From Pseudoalteromonas sp. XMcav2-N (GTDB taxonomy: Bacteria; Pseudomonadota; Gammaproteobacteria; Enterobacterales; Alteromonadaceae): DNA of 64,000 nt. A model generated the notes under the pieces. It was not told the origin of the DNA. It saw nothing but the letters and a program-made list of their open reading frames with translations, and did not search any database. The position numbers were made by a program, and so were the translations under genes. The DNA lies in assembly GCF_024124545.1 (NCBI RefSeq), contig NZ_JAMXSF010000001.1, forward strand, positions 434,001-498,000. Reading direction: 5' to 3'. Below are positions 1-7,541 of this stretch, piece by piece; position 1 is the stretch's first letter; each line of letters starts with the position of its first letter.

Positions 1-920
1 GTAGCATATTGAGCGACTTGTGCGGTCATCTGATATTGGGAGCTCAACCTCCATACACGGCCAACCGGGCGGCGTTTTTAAATCGGGTATGCTTCGCAGA
101 CAGTAAGGTATTAAAAGGTAAAGCGAGCCGTTATGCGCTGGCCAATGCCACGGCATTTTTACAGCAAAGCCACCGCTTTAAAAGTGACAGTGGGATTGGC
201 CAGCTGGCGAGTGCCGTCAATCATAATCAGCCAGAGCATTTGCAGCAGGTCATAAGTCACGGGTATAGCGACCTGAGCTTTTATGGTCTTGGTGTTGAGC
301 AATACAATGCCTTGCTTGAGCGCGCAGCGGATCAATACAGTGTCTATCTAAAGGCTATTGAGGATAATCGCGGTGCAGCGGACATCCATACACTGTTTGG
401 CCAGTATCAGCTTCTGGCCGCGGTCAGAGAAGGTCCTTACGGTGTTTCTGAGCTCAACAAGCGGATTGAGCAAAGGCTCGCGCAGCGCAGATTAATTGTA
501 CCGTACAGCCGATTTTATGCGGGTATGCCAATTATGATTACGCAAAATGATTATCAGCTTAAGCTCTTTAATGGTGATATTGGGATCTTGCTGCCTGACG
601 AGGATGGCCAGCTTTACGCAACCTTTATCGATGAACAAAGCGCTGTAAGGCACTTTTACCCGGCAAGGCTCCCCAGTTTTGAGCTGGTGTATGCTATGAC
701 CATCCATAAGTCGCAGGGGTCTGAGTTTGACTATACTGCATTGATCCTGCCGCCAATTCAACGAGCAGGAAAAGGGGTGAATCGTCAGCTGGTTTACACG
801 GGTATCACCCGTGCTAAACGGCATCTGGAATTAAATTGTCAGCCTCAGGTGTTGCAATTATCGATGCAGACACAAGCAGGGCGGCACTCTGGAATGAGTG
901 AAAGGTTACGTTTGGGTTAA
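1..920 (+). CDS. recD: RecD, exodeoxyribonuclease V alpha subunit, C-terminal part
   Basis: This is the C-terminal half of the RecD helicase subunit of RecBCD, which unwinds and degrades double-strand ends during recombinational repair. The reading frame is open to the left edge (first full codon at base 3), so the N-terminal helicase motifs lie outside the window. Visible are the late superfamily 1 helicase motifs: a MTIHKSQGSEF stretch (motif V type) and VYTGITRAKRHLEL (motif VI type) near the end. These are characteristic of RecD and rule out a generic ATPase. About 300 of the roughly 600-700 residues normal for the family are present. A structured intergenic stretch and a strong terminator follow. 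Confidence 0.93.
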   Translation, partial: SILSDLCGHLILGAQPPYTANRAAFLNRVCFADSKVLKGKASRYALANATAFLQQSHRFKSDSGIGQLASAVNHNQPEHLQQVISHGYSDLSFYGLGVEQYNALLERAADQYSVYLKAIEDNRGAADIHTLFGQYQLLAAVREGPYGVSELNKRIEQRLAQRRLIVPYSRFYAGMPIMITQNDYQLKLFNGDIGILLPDEDGQLYATFIDEQSAVRHFYPARLPSFELVYAMTIHKSQGSEFDYTALILPPIQRAGKGVNRQLVYTGITRAKRHLELNCQPQVLQLSMQTQAGRHSGMSERLRLG

Positions 921-970
921 ATTTATGTTTTTATCTTGTTTGTTTATCTGATTGGTCTACAGTAGTTAAT

Positions 971-1050
971 AACGGAGATGACAAACCGTGTTCATCACCG
1001 TTGATAACCCAGTGATTTATGCCGCCAGCAGCCTGGCGGCATTTTTATTT
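971..1050 (+). terminator. Hairpin pair ending in a Rho-independent terminator after recD
   Basis: The first hairpin pairs 971-981 with 992-1002 (11 positions, one mismatch). The second pairs 1019-1028 perfectly with 1033-1042 over a four-base loop and runs into a T-rich tail, TTTTATTT. This is a classical intrinsic terminator about 100 bases after the recD stop. It could simply end the recD transcript, or be the 3' end of a short independent RNA starting near 960. No other gene lies in this 234-base gap. Confidence 0.75.
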
Positions 1051-1154
1051 CTGGTATCTGTAAGGCATGGGCAGTCTAATATTGGGACAGTGTTGACTTT
1101 TTCAGCGGATTACGGCTTTATAAAATAAAGTAATTACTCAAAAGAATAAGAAAG

Positions 1155-1676
1155 ATGAAATCACTTGAACAACACCTGATCAACTACGCGCTTTATCACA
1201 GAGATAAGCGTAATATTGCAACGCACTTTATCGGTGTCCCTCTGATTGTGTTTGCGGTCGTCTGGATGACATTTTTACCGTCCGGACTGTTCGAACAGAC
1301 CCAGGTAACCTTGTCCGCCTGTTTGATTCTACTTGTTAGCATTTACTACTTATATCTGTCACCCACACTCGGTAGCTGGATGATAGGGTTTTTGTTAGTT
1401 TGTCAGATTGCAGCCAATTATGCATTTGAGGTTGTGGCTCAGGCGGGCATTGACGTTGTCTGGTTCTATGTGATGGGACTTGCTCTGTTTGTCATTGGTT
1501 GGGTTATCCAGTTTATCGGGCATTATTTTGAAGGAAAAAAACCTGCTTTTGCGGATGACCTGATGGGATTGTTGATAGGTCCTTTGTTTGTGATGATGGA
1601 GTTATTAAATAAGGTGGGTTGCTTTAGGGCACTTGAGCAGCGTATAAACAGCGAGGCCGGTCCATACCGGCCTTAA
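1155..1676 (+). CDS. Mpo1-like (DUF962) membrane protein
   Basis: This 173-residue membrane protein is of the DUF962/Mpo1 family. The family signature near the N-terminus is visible: HRDKRNIATHFIGVPL, with conserved His residues, followed by about four hydrophobic segments and a second conserved His cluster (IQFIGHYFEGKKPA, around residue 120). The yeast member Mpo1 is an Fe(II)-dependent dioxygenase in alpha-oxidation of 2-hydroxy fatty acids; the role of bacterial members is inferred only. The gene stands alone and converges on the FHA gene. Its 3' end carries a hairpin. Confidence 0.85.
   Translation: MKSLEQHLINYALYHRDKRNIATHFIGVPLIVFAVVWMTFLPSGLFEQTQVTLSACLILLVSIYYLYLSPTLGSWMIGFLLVCQIAANYAFEVVAQAGIDVVWFYVMGLALFVIGWVIQFIGHYFEGKKPAFADDLMGLLIGPLFVMMELLNKVGCFRALEQRINSEAGPYRP
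1655..1676. terminator. Hairpin between convergent genes
   Basis: A perfect 7-bp stem (1655-1661 with 1666-1672) with a four-base loop overlaps the last codons and stop of the Mpo1-like gene, and lies 18 bases before the end of the convergent FHA gene. The following T run is short, so termination strength is uncertain. Confidence 0.45.
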
Positions 1677-1693
1677 GATACTATGGCTAGAAA

Positions 1694-2650
1694 CTAGATA
1701 GAAATCCGAGTTTCTAACTGGCAGCCCTTAACAATGGTAATATTCTGACAATTCAGGCGAATTTTACCATTGTTGGTTTCCAGAACATAAGCTAGTTCAG
1801 GTGCTCTGTCACCGCCGGCTTCGGTAAGCTGCTTACGAGCGCGATGTACCATAATATTCATATGATTGGTTTGTACTCCCAGAGCTTTGGCGAGATCTTC
1901 TCGGTAAAGCCACCCTTGGGACTCTGTGTCCATGCCATTTTGCTTATCATCGATACGTGTTCTGGCTAACAACAGCATCAGATAATGATGTGTACGACAA
2001 CCGAGGTCAATTTCCTGACCCTCCAGCTCTAGTGTCAAATCGGTCTTTTCTTCATCCTGACTGACGCTGAAATTAAGGGCGATTGGTTTTACTACAGGCT
2101 GATTGTCGAGGTGCTTGGTCATTGTTGATGTGTTGGCGCAGTAGAAAAGCCACTGCTGGCCAAACAGCGAAACAACACCGCCATCGATCAGGGCTTGTCT
2201 ATCTGAAGTATTGAGATCTTCAAGGAACCAGTAGTTGAGTAACGCATCAAAATAGACAATGTGACTGGCCTCTTCATCATTTGGGAGTAAGATCTGATTT
2301 TCCAGCTCGATAACCTGATTTGGGTTGCTCTGTGAAACAAGGTACTGACAATTGGCATTTAAGTTAGCTACAACATAAGAGTTTTGGCCCGGGGCTGCAA
2401 AGTCTATTTTATCGTGCTCCGAGAGCTGATAAGGAAGGTTCTTATCGATCTTTTTATCGTTTATCCAGATGCCATTCGTACTAACATCACGAATTAACCA
2501 AGTGTCATTGGCGTGCTCAATAATTGCATGGTGCCTTGAAATACCGGGCTTATCGACGAACGTATCTACATTAAACTTGTAACGCCCAAAAGTGTGGTAA
2601 CTTTTCAGGTAAATTTTTTCTAGTTTCTGTTCATCGATTAAATAAGCCAT
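1694..2650 (-). CDS. FHA-domain protein with C-terminal winged-helix domain
   Basis: The N-terminal FHA domain (about residues 18-95) has its phosphothreonine-binding residues: G22-R23, S38-R39-H40 and the STNGIWIN strand at 57-64. FHA domains read Ser/Thr phosphorylation. The last about 100 residues (215-300) look like an OmpR-type winged helix: a LTLELEGQEIDLG strand, then REDLAKALGV and a basic recognition-helix-like stretch (NIMVHRARKQL). The middle is not recognised. I infer a cytoplasmic transcription regulator controlled by phosphopeptide binding. No Ser/Thr kinase or phosphatase is adjacent. The start codon at 2650 fits the FHA fold. Confidence 0.8.
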   Translation of the reverse strand: MAYLIDEQKLEKIYLKSYHTFGRYKFNVDTFVDKPGISRHHAIIEHANDTWLIRDVSTNGIWINDKKIDKNLPYQLSEHDKIDFAAPGQNSYVVANLNANCQYLVSQSNPNQVIELENQILLPNDEEASHIVYFDALLNYWFLEDLNTSDRQALIDGGVVSLFGQQWLFYCANTSTMTKHLDNQPVVKPIALNFSVSQDEEKTDLTLELEGQEIDLGCRTHHYLMLLLARTRIDDKQNGMDTESQGWLYREDLAKALGVQTNHMNIMVHRARKQLTEAGGDRAPELAYVLETNNGKIRLNCQNITIVKGCQLETRISI

Positions 2651-2748
2651 AAATTTTTCCTAACTTTCCGTATAAGTGACGCACACGAGTTTGATTTTCG
2701 GTGGAGATTCTACCTTGTTGAAGGGACTATTTCCTTAGTTACCTTCAG

Positions 2749-2881
2749 TTTATAAAAAGGACCCGCCGAAGCGGGTACTGTTATTTCAGGAAATATTCAC
2801 AATAATAAGGCCTGACTAATCAGGTCATTATTTGTGTCCGGGCAAAGACAATTGCGAACCCTAACATTGTAAACAGTTCGC
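2749..2881 (-). ncRNA. Candidate small RNA with three stem-loops and a terminator
   Basis: On the minus strand three hairpins follow one another: GCGAAC/GTTCGC (2881-2876 with 2859-2854), a longer imperfect stem with CCTGA/TCAGG at its tip (about 2832-2801), and ACCCGC-TTCG-GCGGGT (2776-2761) directly followed by CCTTTTT. That is a complete intrinsic terminator about 100 bases upstream of the FHA start, where it has no upstream gene to serve. It may end a small RNA, or be a leader attenuator of the FHA gene. I could not identify a clear promoter. The rest of the 344-base divergent gap (2651-2994) shows nothing else. Confidence 0.4.
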
Positions 2882-2994
2882 TGTGATCTTGCCATTACAG
2901 AGGATTACACCGAGTGAGCTGTTGCCTTGCGTAAAATGCAACTATGTTCCATATTTTCCTTATAGTGCGGCCACAGTTCGGCAGCGGAGGACAT

Positions 2995-3585
2995 ATGAGT
3001 GAGTACAAATCGCTACAAACCCTAAAGTTAGAAGGGGTCTATCAGTTTTGTGATTACTATGATGCAGAAGCGCTGAGTTTGTCGAGCCCTGCAACTAAGG
3101 TAATAACTGACTTTGCAAGACGCCAACCACAGATGATCCAGAAGGATGTTGATATAGACCATGCGGTATATATGATGCTGAACGGCCACGTAAGGTCCAA
3201 GCTGGTCGTGGATCACGATGATACGTTTCTGGGGGTGGTCAATTCAAAGGATTTGTCGGGTCGTCGGGTGTTATCAATTGCACAAAAACGACAAGTGGCG
3301 CGCAGTGATCTAACCGTCGAAGATGTCATGACGAAAAAGCAGGACTTACATGCAATGCGCTTTTCGACCGTTGCAAACGCTAAGATAGGTGATGTGTTAC
3401 AGACGCTCAGGGAGCTTGGCCAGCAACATGTTTTGTTAATGGACGAAAAAGGCGGTTTAAGAGGCATGATTTCTTCGTCTGATATCGCACGGGCTTTGCA
3501 TGTGCCCGTAAATATTTTTCAAAAAGCCCATTCATTTAGAGACATTTTCGAGATTATTCACGAGCACGGAGAGTTAATGGCGTGA
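2995..3585 (+). CDS. CBS-domain pair protein
   Basis: This cytoplasmic protein of 196 residues is made essentially of two CBS domains, the second with the typical VLLMDEKGGLRGMISSSDIARAL ending read in two parts (VLLMDEKGGL and GMISSSDIARAL). CBS pairs usually bind adenine nucleotides and act as regulatory modules. No catalytic domain is attached, so the partner is unknown. I chose the ATG at 2995 because GGAGG at 2986-2990 lies four bases before it; an open frame begins earlier at 2944 without such a site. It ends one base before the convergent deacylase gene. Confidence 0.85.
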   Translation: MSEYKSLQTLKLEGVYQFCDYYDAEALSLSSPATKVITDFARRQPQMIQKDVDIDHAVYMMLNGHVRSKLVVDHDDTFLGVVNSKDLSGRRVLSIAQKRQVARSDLTVEDVMTKKQDLHAMRFSTVANAKIGDVLQTLRELGQQHVLLMDEKGGLRGMISSSDIARALHVPVNIFQKAHSFRDIFEIIHEHGELMA

Positions 3586-3586
3586 T

Positions 3587-4498
3587 TTACATAATGCTGT
3601 TCAGGTAACTGATTGCGCCCTCAATCGATGCGACCTGCCCGTCAACACAGTTTTTCGGTGTTGTATTCGGGCTGTCTGGGTAAACTTCTGTGGTTGTAAC
3701 GTAGGGGGCGCTTGTCATTCCCATACACAGTCCTAACTTGGTGGCGTCGTAATTAATGACACCAAACTGTTCTACAGGGACGCCAATCAGGGCATTATTT
3801 TCATCCGCTTCAGCAATGTGTGTAACTTTTTTCACTGTGTTGATGATGTGTCGCTGAAACTCTGCCTCAGGCTTTTGGCTGTGCCCAACCAGATAAAACC
3901 CATCCGGAATATTCCAGTTATGGTTGACTTTGCCGTCGCGAGCGGCCAGTGCCGGGCGGAATTCACTGTTGTCGGTATCGGTAGTCTCATGTAAGTCGAT
4001 ATGAAGGATAATTTTTTCCTGGAAACCATTTACATAATCCATCGCGAGCCCGGACTCTTCAGCCGGACTCTGTGAATGGAAAGAGCGGTTGGGGTCGACA
4101 GCCAGCGGATTCCAGCGGTTAATCGTTTCATAGCCCCATGGACTAATGCACGGTAGCACAACAAGATTAAATTTCCCCTGATAGGTGTGGGCATGCTTTT
4201 TAGCAAATGCCAGCGCGCCTAATACACCGCTGGTTTCGTAGCCGTGCACACCACCAGTTACGAGCACAATTGGCAATTCTGCACACCATGGTGCAGATTT
4301 CAGAGCATACACAGGATAGTGGTTTTCATACTTTAGTACACCATACTGCTCAACCTGAAAGCGTGTATTAAGTGCAGTGACGTTGGGCACAATATCTTCA
4401 AAATAATCACGTTTTTTGGTTTGCTGTAGTAACCATTGTTGCTTCTCTTCCTGGTCCCACGGCTTACCGGCTTGTCCGATTGAATACTGTTCTGTCAT
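3587..4498 (-). CDS. M14-family/AstE-aspartoacylase-like zinc hydrolase
   Basis: Zinc-dependent amidohydrolase of the M14 carboxypeptidase / succinylglutamate desuccinylase / aspartoacylase superfamily. Visible zinc ligands are H85 and E88 in GGVHGYETSG and H166 or H170 in HIDLHETTD; NPLAVDPNRSF supplies the Asn-Arg pair that binds the substrate carboxylate. It is 303 residues from the ATG at 4498, and the frame is open to 4555. It has no signal peptide, so it should act in the cytoplasm, deacylating or trimming an amino acid or short peptide; the exact substrate cannot be read from sequence. It lies downstream of a small membrane protein gene on the same strand with a gap of about 60 bases. 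Confidence 0.75.
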   Translation of the reverse strand: MTEQYSIGQAGKPWDQEEKQQWLLQQTKKRDYFEDIVPNVTALNTRFQVEQYGVLKYENHYPVYALKSAPWCAELPIVLVTGGVHGYETSGVLGALAFAKKHAHTYQGKFNLVVLPCISPWGYETINRWNPLAVDPNRSFHSQSPAEESGLAMDYVNGFQEKIILHIDLHETTDTDNSEFRPALAARDGKVNHNWNIPDGFYLVGHSQKPEAEFQRHIINTVKKVTHIAEADENNALIGVPVEQFGVINYDATKLGLCMGMTSAPYVTTTEVYPDSPNTTPKNCVDGQVASIEGAISYLNSIM

Positions 4499-4560
4499 AA
4501 CATGTCTCTTTTTCACTGATATTTGCATGCTAATCAGAATAGGTACCCGGAGCAAGTTAT

Positions 4561-4971
4561 CTACGCCAGGTAACCCATATTTTTAAGACGCTGTTGCTGT
4601 TCTTTACGTACTCTAAAAGCCAATAGCTTAATGACACCAGTGTGAGTTTTGACCTGAGTAATGGTCAGACCCGCGTAATTAACGAACTCGATAGACTGAA
4701 TGTTTTCAGCGGGCACGTAATGTCGACGACCTGTCAGGCTAAAAAATGACAGTCCCTGATTGCACAATGTCACACGTTTATGACCTGCCAGGCTCATCAA
4801 AAAGTGGATTGCAAATGCAATGGTTACCACACAGGCTAGGGTGATTTGCAGGCTAGCCAGAAAAGACAGGTTGAGTTCGGTGAAAAGTCCAGCCAGTGCC
4901 AGCAGCGCAATAACGAAAGCGCCGACGACGCTGTAAAAAGTAGTGTTCACTTCCAGTTTTAGTTCATTCAT
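4561..4971 (-). CDS. Small membrane protein of unknown function
   Basis: This 136-residue protein is not recognised. It has two hydrophobic segments (about residues 12-32 and 38-60), then a cytoplasmic-looking tail with a PH-like pattern of short strands (KRVTLCNQGLSFFSL, HYVPAENIQSIEF) and a basic C-terminus. This layout resembles bacterial PH-domain membrane proteins, but that is only an impression. It lies just upstream of the M14-type hydrolase on the same strand and may be cotranscribed with it. Confidence 0.6.
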   Translation of the reverse strand: MNELKLEVNTTFYSVVGAFVIALLALAGLFTELNLSFLASLQITLACVVTIAFAIHFLMSLAGHKRVTLCNQGLSFFSLTGRRHYVPAENIQSIEFVNYAGLTITQVKTHTGVIKLLAFRVRKEQQQRLKNMGYLA

Positions 4972-5077
4972 TATTTGTTCCTAATATGACAAATTCCCGA
5001 GAGGCTGGAAATTTAGGAGAAGAAAATGGAAGAATTATGAATACCTAAAATTAAAACTGATAATTGCGATTTTAGGG

Positions 5078-5938
5078 TTAAAGAGTGTACCACTCATCAA
5101 CCAAAGGGTTGATGAAACCACACTGACGGTAAGCTCGGTGGATAAATTGACTTGCTTTTAATTTTGCCAAGCCTAACTTTAGCGCATCATATGCTTCTTT
5201 ACCGAGAGGGTGATGTCGGGAAACGACAAAATGGCGGCTATCCTGAAGGGCTATCTTTACCCCCTCAATCGCTTCTATCCTGTAACCCGCCCCTTCGTAG
5301 AAAAACGGGCGAGTATTGTTGAAGGAGACTAGCATGACATCAACCCAGCCATTACTGACCAACTTTGCCATTGTGATCCAGTCGTCTTCATGATGAAGCT
5401 GCTTAGGGGAGAGTGCCTTGAGTGTGAGCCAGTCAACTAACCAGGCCTTGCTACTTACCACACTTACATTACTGAGATCTTGGGTGATTTTATTACGCAA
5501 ACGTGCTTTGTTGGTGTGTGATGTGTAGATCCCTGCAAAGTAGTTTCCTTTTTCGATGATAGGCTCTGAGATATAAACATCACCGGCAATCAACTTGGCC
5601 TGAGTGAGCCAGATTGTATCAAAGCTCATCAACAGCAAACCTGACTCAAGTAATTTCAGGTTTCTTGCATCGTAATTGCCCAGCGTAAAGCTAAAGGTGT
5701 GTTTAAACCCTCCTTCATATAGCGCACGTTGTGCGATGAGAAATTCAACAACATCACGTTGGCATCTCGGATGGTTAAATATTTCAGCAGAGAAATCGGA
5801 AATGGATTGCTCCGCCAGAACTTCCTTCGCGTACTGATAAATATCTTCTTCTATAGAAATCGAGATACGAGCGTGAGCAGACAGTGATAAGCCTAAAATA
5901 AGTAATACTTTCAAAAGTAAGAGTTTCAACAAAGGCAT
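5078..5938 (-). CDS. Periplasmic solute-binding-like protein (SBP_bac_3 type)
   Basis: The N-terminus is a clear Sec signal peptide: basic-hydrophobic residues 1-20 ending in SAHA. The mature part of about 260 residues has the pattern of amino-acid-type periplasmic binding proteins that occur without a permease in Alteromonadales: an AQRALYEGGF-like first lobe, a MAKLVSNGWVDVML segment, and a SRHHPLG stretch near the end. No ABC transporter genes flank it. The similarity is to the fold only; the ligand is unknown. The gene is monocistronic and divergent from the TerB-like gene. Confidence 0.65.
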   Translation of the reverse strand: MPLLKLLLLKVLLILGLSLSAHARISISIEEDIYQYAKEVLAEQSISDFSAEIFNHPRCQRDVVEFLIAQRALYEGGFKHTFSFTLGNYDARNLKLLESGLLLMSFDTIWLTQAKLIAGDVYISEPIIEKGNYFAGIYTSHTNKARLRNKITQDLSNVSVVSSKAWLVDWLTLKALSPKQLHHEDDWITMAKLVSNGWVDVMLVSFNNTRPFFYEGAGYRIEAIEGVKIALQDSRHFVVSRHHPLGKEAYDALKLGLAKLKASQFIHRAYRQCGFINPLVDEWYTL

Positions 5939-6164
5939 AGCGACTCCCGTGTTTTCTAAGAAAGTCTAGCTCAGAGGGGGTGAGTTGACGATTTTTAAAG
6001 TGACAACCTGGCATTTGTAGAATATGTTTGAATGCTAGGTGTGATTATACGTCGACATTGGCAAGCAAGTGTCAGGCAGAGCAAAGTAAGGTTCCAGCTA
6101 TCCTGACAATACAATCACTGCTGTCACTGGTAAGGGTCAACTCAATTACAAGGAACTAATTAAT

Positions 6165-6557
6165 ATGAAATTTGAACAACTATTGAACCACTTCGATATG
6201 GGGATATGTGTGGAGCAATTGCAAAAAGAGTCCTTGTTGGATATTGCTCTGTTGTTTGTCAGTATTGATGGAAAAATTGAAACTGAGGAAATGAATATTG
6301 TCCGGGATTGGGCTAAAACTTTGCACTGGAATTCAGCTATCTCGTTACAGGATTATATGGATGATGCATTGGGTAAGTGTCTGATAGCCATTAAGCAGGA
6401 ACAGACTGAAAGCTATATTCAGCACAGATTAAGCCACATTGTAGACAAACCCATGCGCGAATTAGCTGTATCAATCGCTCATAAAATCAGTGAAGCAAAT
6501 GGCGAAGTGTGTGACAGTGAGAAACGTGCGCTGGCTATGCTAGAGAGTGAGATATAG
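6165..6557 (+). CDS. TerB-like small acidic protein
   Basis: A 130-residue soluble protein that looks like a TerB/DjlA-type helical domain. The diagnostic pattern is an Asp-Gly-x-Ile segment (LFVSIDGKIETEEMNIVRDW, read as overlapping pieces) and its repeat near the C-terminus, ANGEVCDSEKRALAML; both are the acidic, metal-binding-like motifs of this fold. AAGGA lies nine bases before the ATG. Function is unknown. No other tellurite-resistance genes are present, so a role in tellurite resistance should not be assumed. Confidence 0.65.
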   Translation: MKFEQLLNHFDMGICVEQLQKESLLDIALLFVSIDGKIETEEMNIVRDWAKTLHWNSAISLQDYMDDALGKCLIAIKQEQTESYIQHRLSHIVDKPMRELAVSIAHKISEANGEVCDSEKRALAMLESEI

Positions 6558-6590
6558 GGGATACCCCTATATCAGTTGTTGAGCTGAGGG

Positions 6591-7529
6591 CTATTTGAGT
6601 GCCTCTGCGACTTCTGCTATTTTTTGTCTTAACCAGATGTGGCTGGCGTCTCGGTGCAAGAGGGGGCTCCAGATCATGTCTAATTCAAATGGCGGAATAG
6701 GGAAAGGGGGCTCAAGGATCGCCAGGTTAGGATCGTCCCGGTAGATATTGGCAGCTTTTGATGGCAAGGTGGCGATTAAGTTTTGCTCTTTTGCCAGGTG
6801 GATTGCAACGTGGTAATTGCGTGTAAACGTTGCGATGTTACGATGCTTCCCAAAGTGAGCCAGAGCCTCATCTACCCAGCCCAGTTTCTGAACGTCAGCC
6901 GGATCCATACCCACGCCAACGCCAAAGCCGGTCTTACTAACCCATATGTGTCGTGCCTTTAAGTAGGCATCTAAGTTAAAGCCTGTCCTTATTGGGTTGT
7001 CTGACTTGATCAAGCAACAAAAACTATCTTTCCAAATTCGTTTGTGATGGAAAGACTGAGGCAAGTTTTCAAACCTGTTTATGGCCATATCTACCTTACC
7101 ATTCTCGACGTCATGGAATGTAACATCACTGGGTGTGAGAATGTCGAGTGTGGTATCTGGTGCTTCCATATGGAGTTTATTCAGTAACTTAGGAGCGAGT
7201 GTACTGGCAGCGTAATCACTGGCCATAATCCGAAAGACCCGCTTACTTTGCCCTGGTTCAAACTCTCGATTTGGTGCCAGCGTTTCTTCTAATGTCATTA
7301 AAATACCACGGATAACGGGCTGGAGCTCCAGCGCGCGTTCTGTGGGTACCATGCCTTCACTCGTCCGAACCAGAATGGGATCGTTAAACAAATTTCTTAG
7401 CCGCTTCAGACCATTGCTCATTGCAGGTTGAGTTATGCTTAACTGGTTTGCTGCCCGAGTTACATTACATTCTCGTAGTAGCGTATCCAGATAAACCAAT
7501 AGGTTCAGGTCAATTTTACTTATATTCAC
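6591..7529 (-). CDS. LysR-family transcriptional regulator
   Basis: The full-length LysR architecture is 312 residues: an N-terminal helix-turn-helix (about residues 6-65, with NVTRAANQLSITQPAMSNGLKRL) and a C-terminal two-lobe effector-binding domain starting near residue 90. The FNDPILVRTSEGMVPTERA linker is typical of the NodD/SyrM-like branch. It starts only 12 bases after the end of aceK on the same strand, so it is probably cotranscribed with aceK. The effector and targets cannot be read from the sequence. Confidence 0.9.
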   Translation of the reverse strand: MNISKIDLNLLVYLDTLLRECNVTRAANQLSITQPAMSNGLKRLRNLFNDPILVRTSEGMVPTERALELQPVIRGILMTLEETLAPNREFEPGQSKRVFRIMASDYAASTLAPKLLNKLHMEAPDTTLDILTPSDVTFHDVENGKVDMAINRFENLPQSFHHKRIWKDSFCCLIKSDNPIRTGFNLDAYLKARHIWVSKTGFGVGVGMDPADVQKLGWVDEALAHFGKHRNIATFTRNYHVAIHLAKEQNLIATLPSKAANIYRDDPNLAILEPPFPIPPFELDMIWSPLLHRDASHIWLRQKIAEVAEALK

Positions 7530-7541
7530 GGTGTTCCTTTA

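Noticed and set aside
3213..3467. Antisense frames within the CBS gene
   Set aside because: The plus-strand CBS protein explains the sequence; antisense frames have no domain or start signal.
6165..6557. Tellurite-resistance function for the TerB-like gene
   Set aside because: Only the fold motif is visible; no terC, terD or related gene is in the window.
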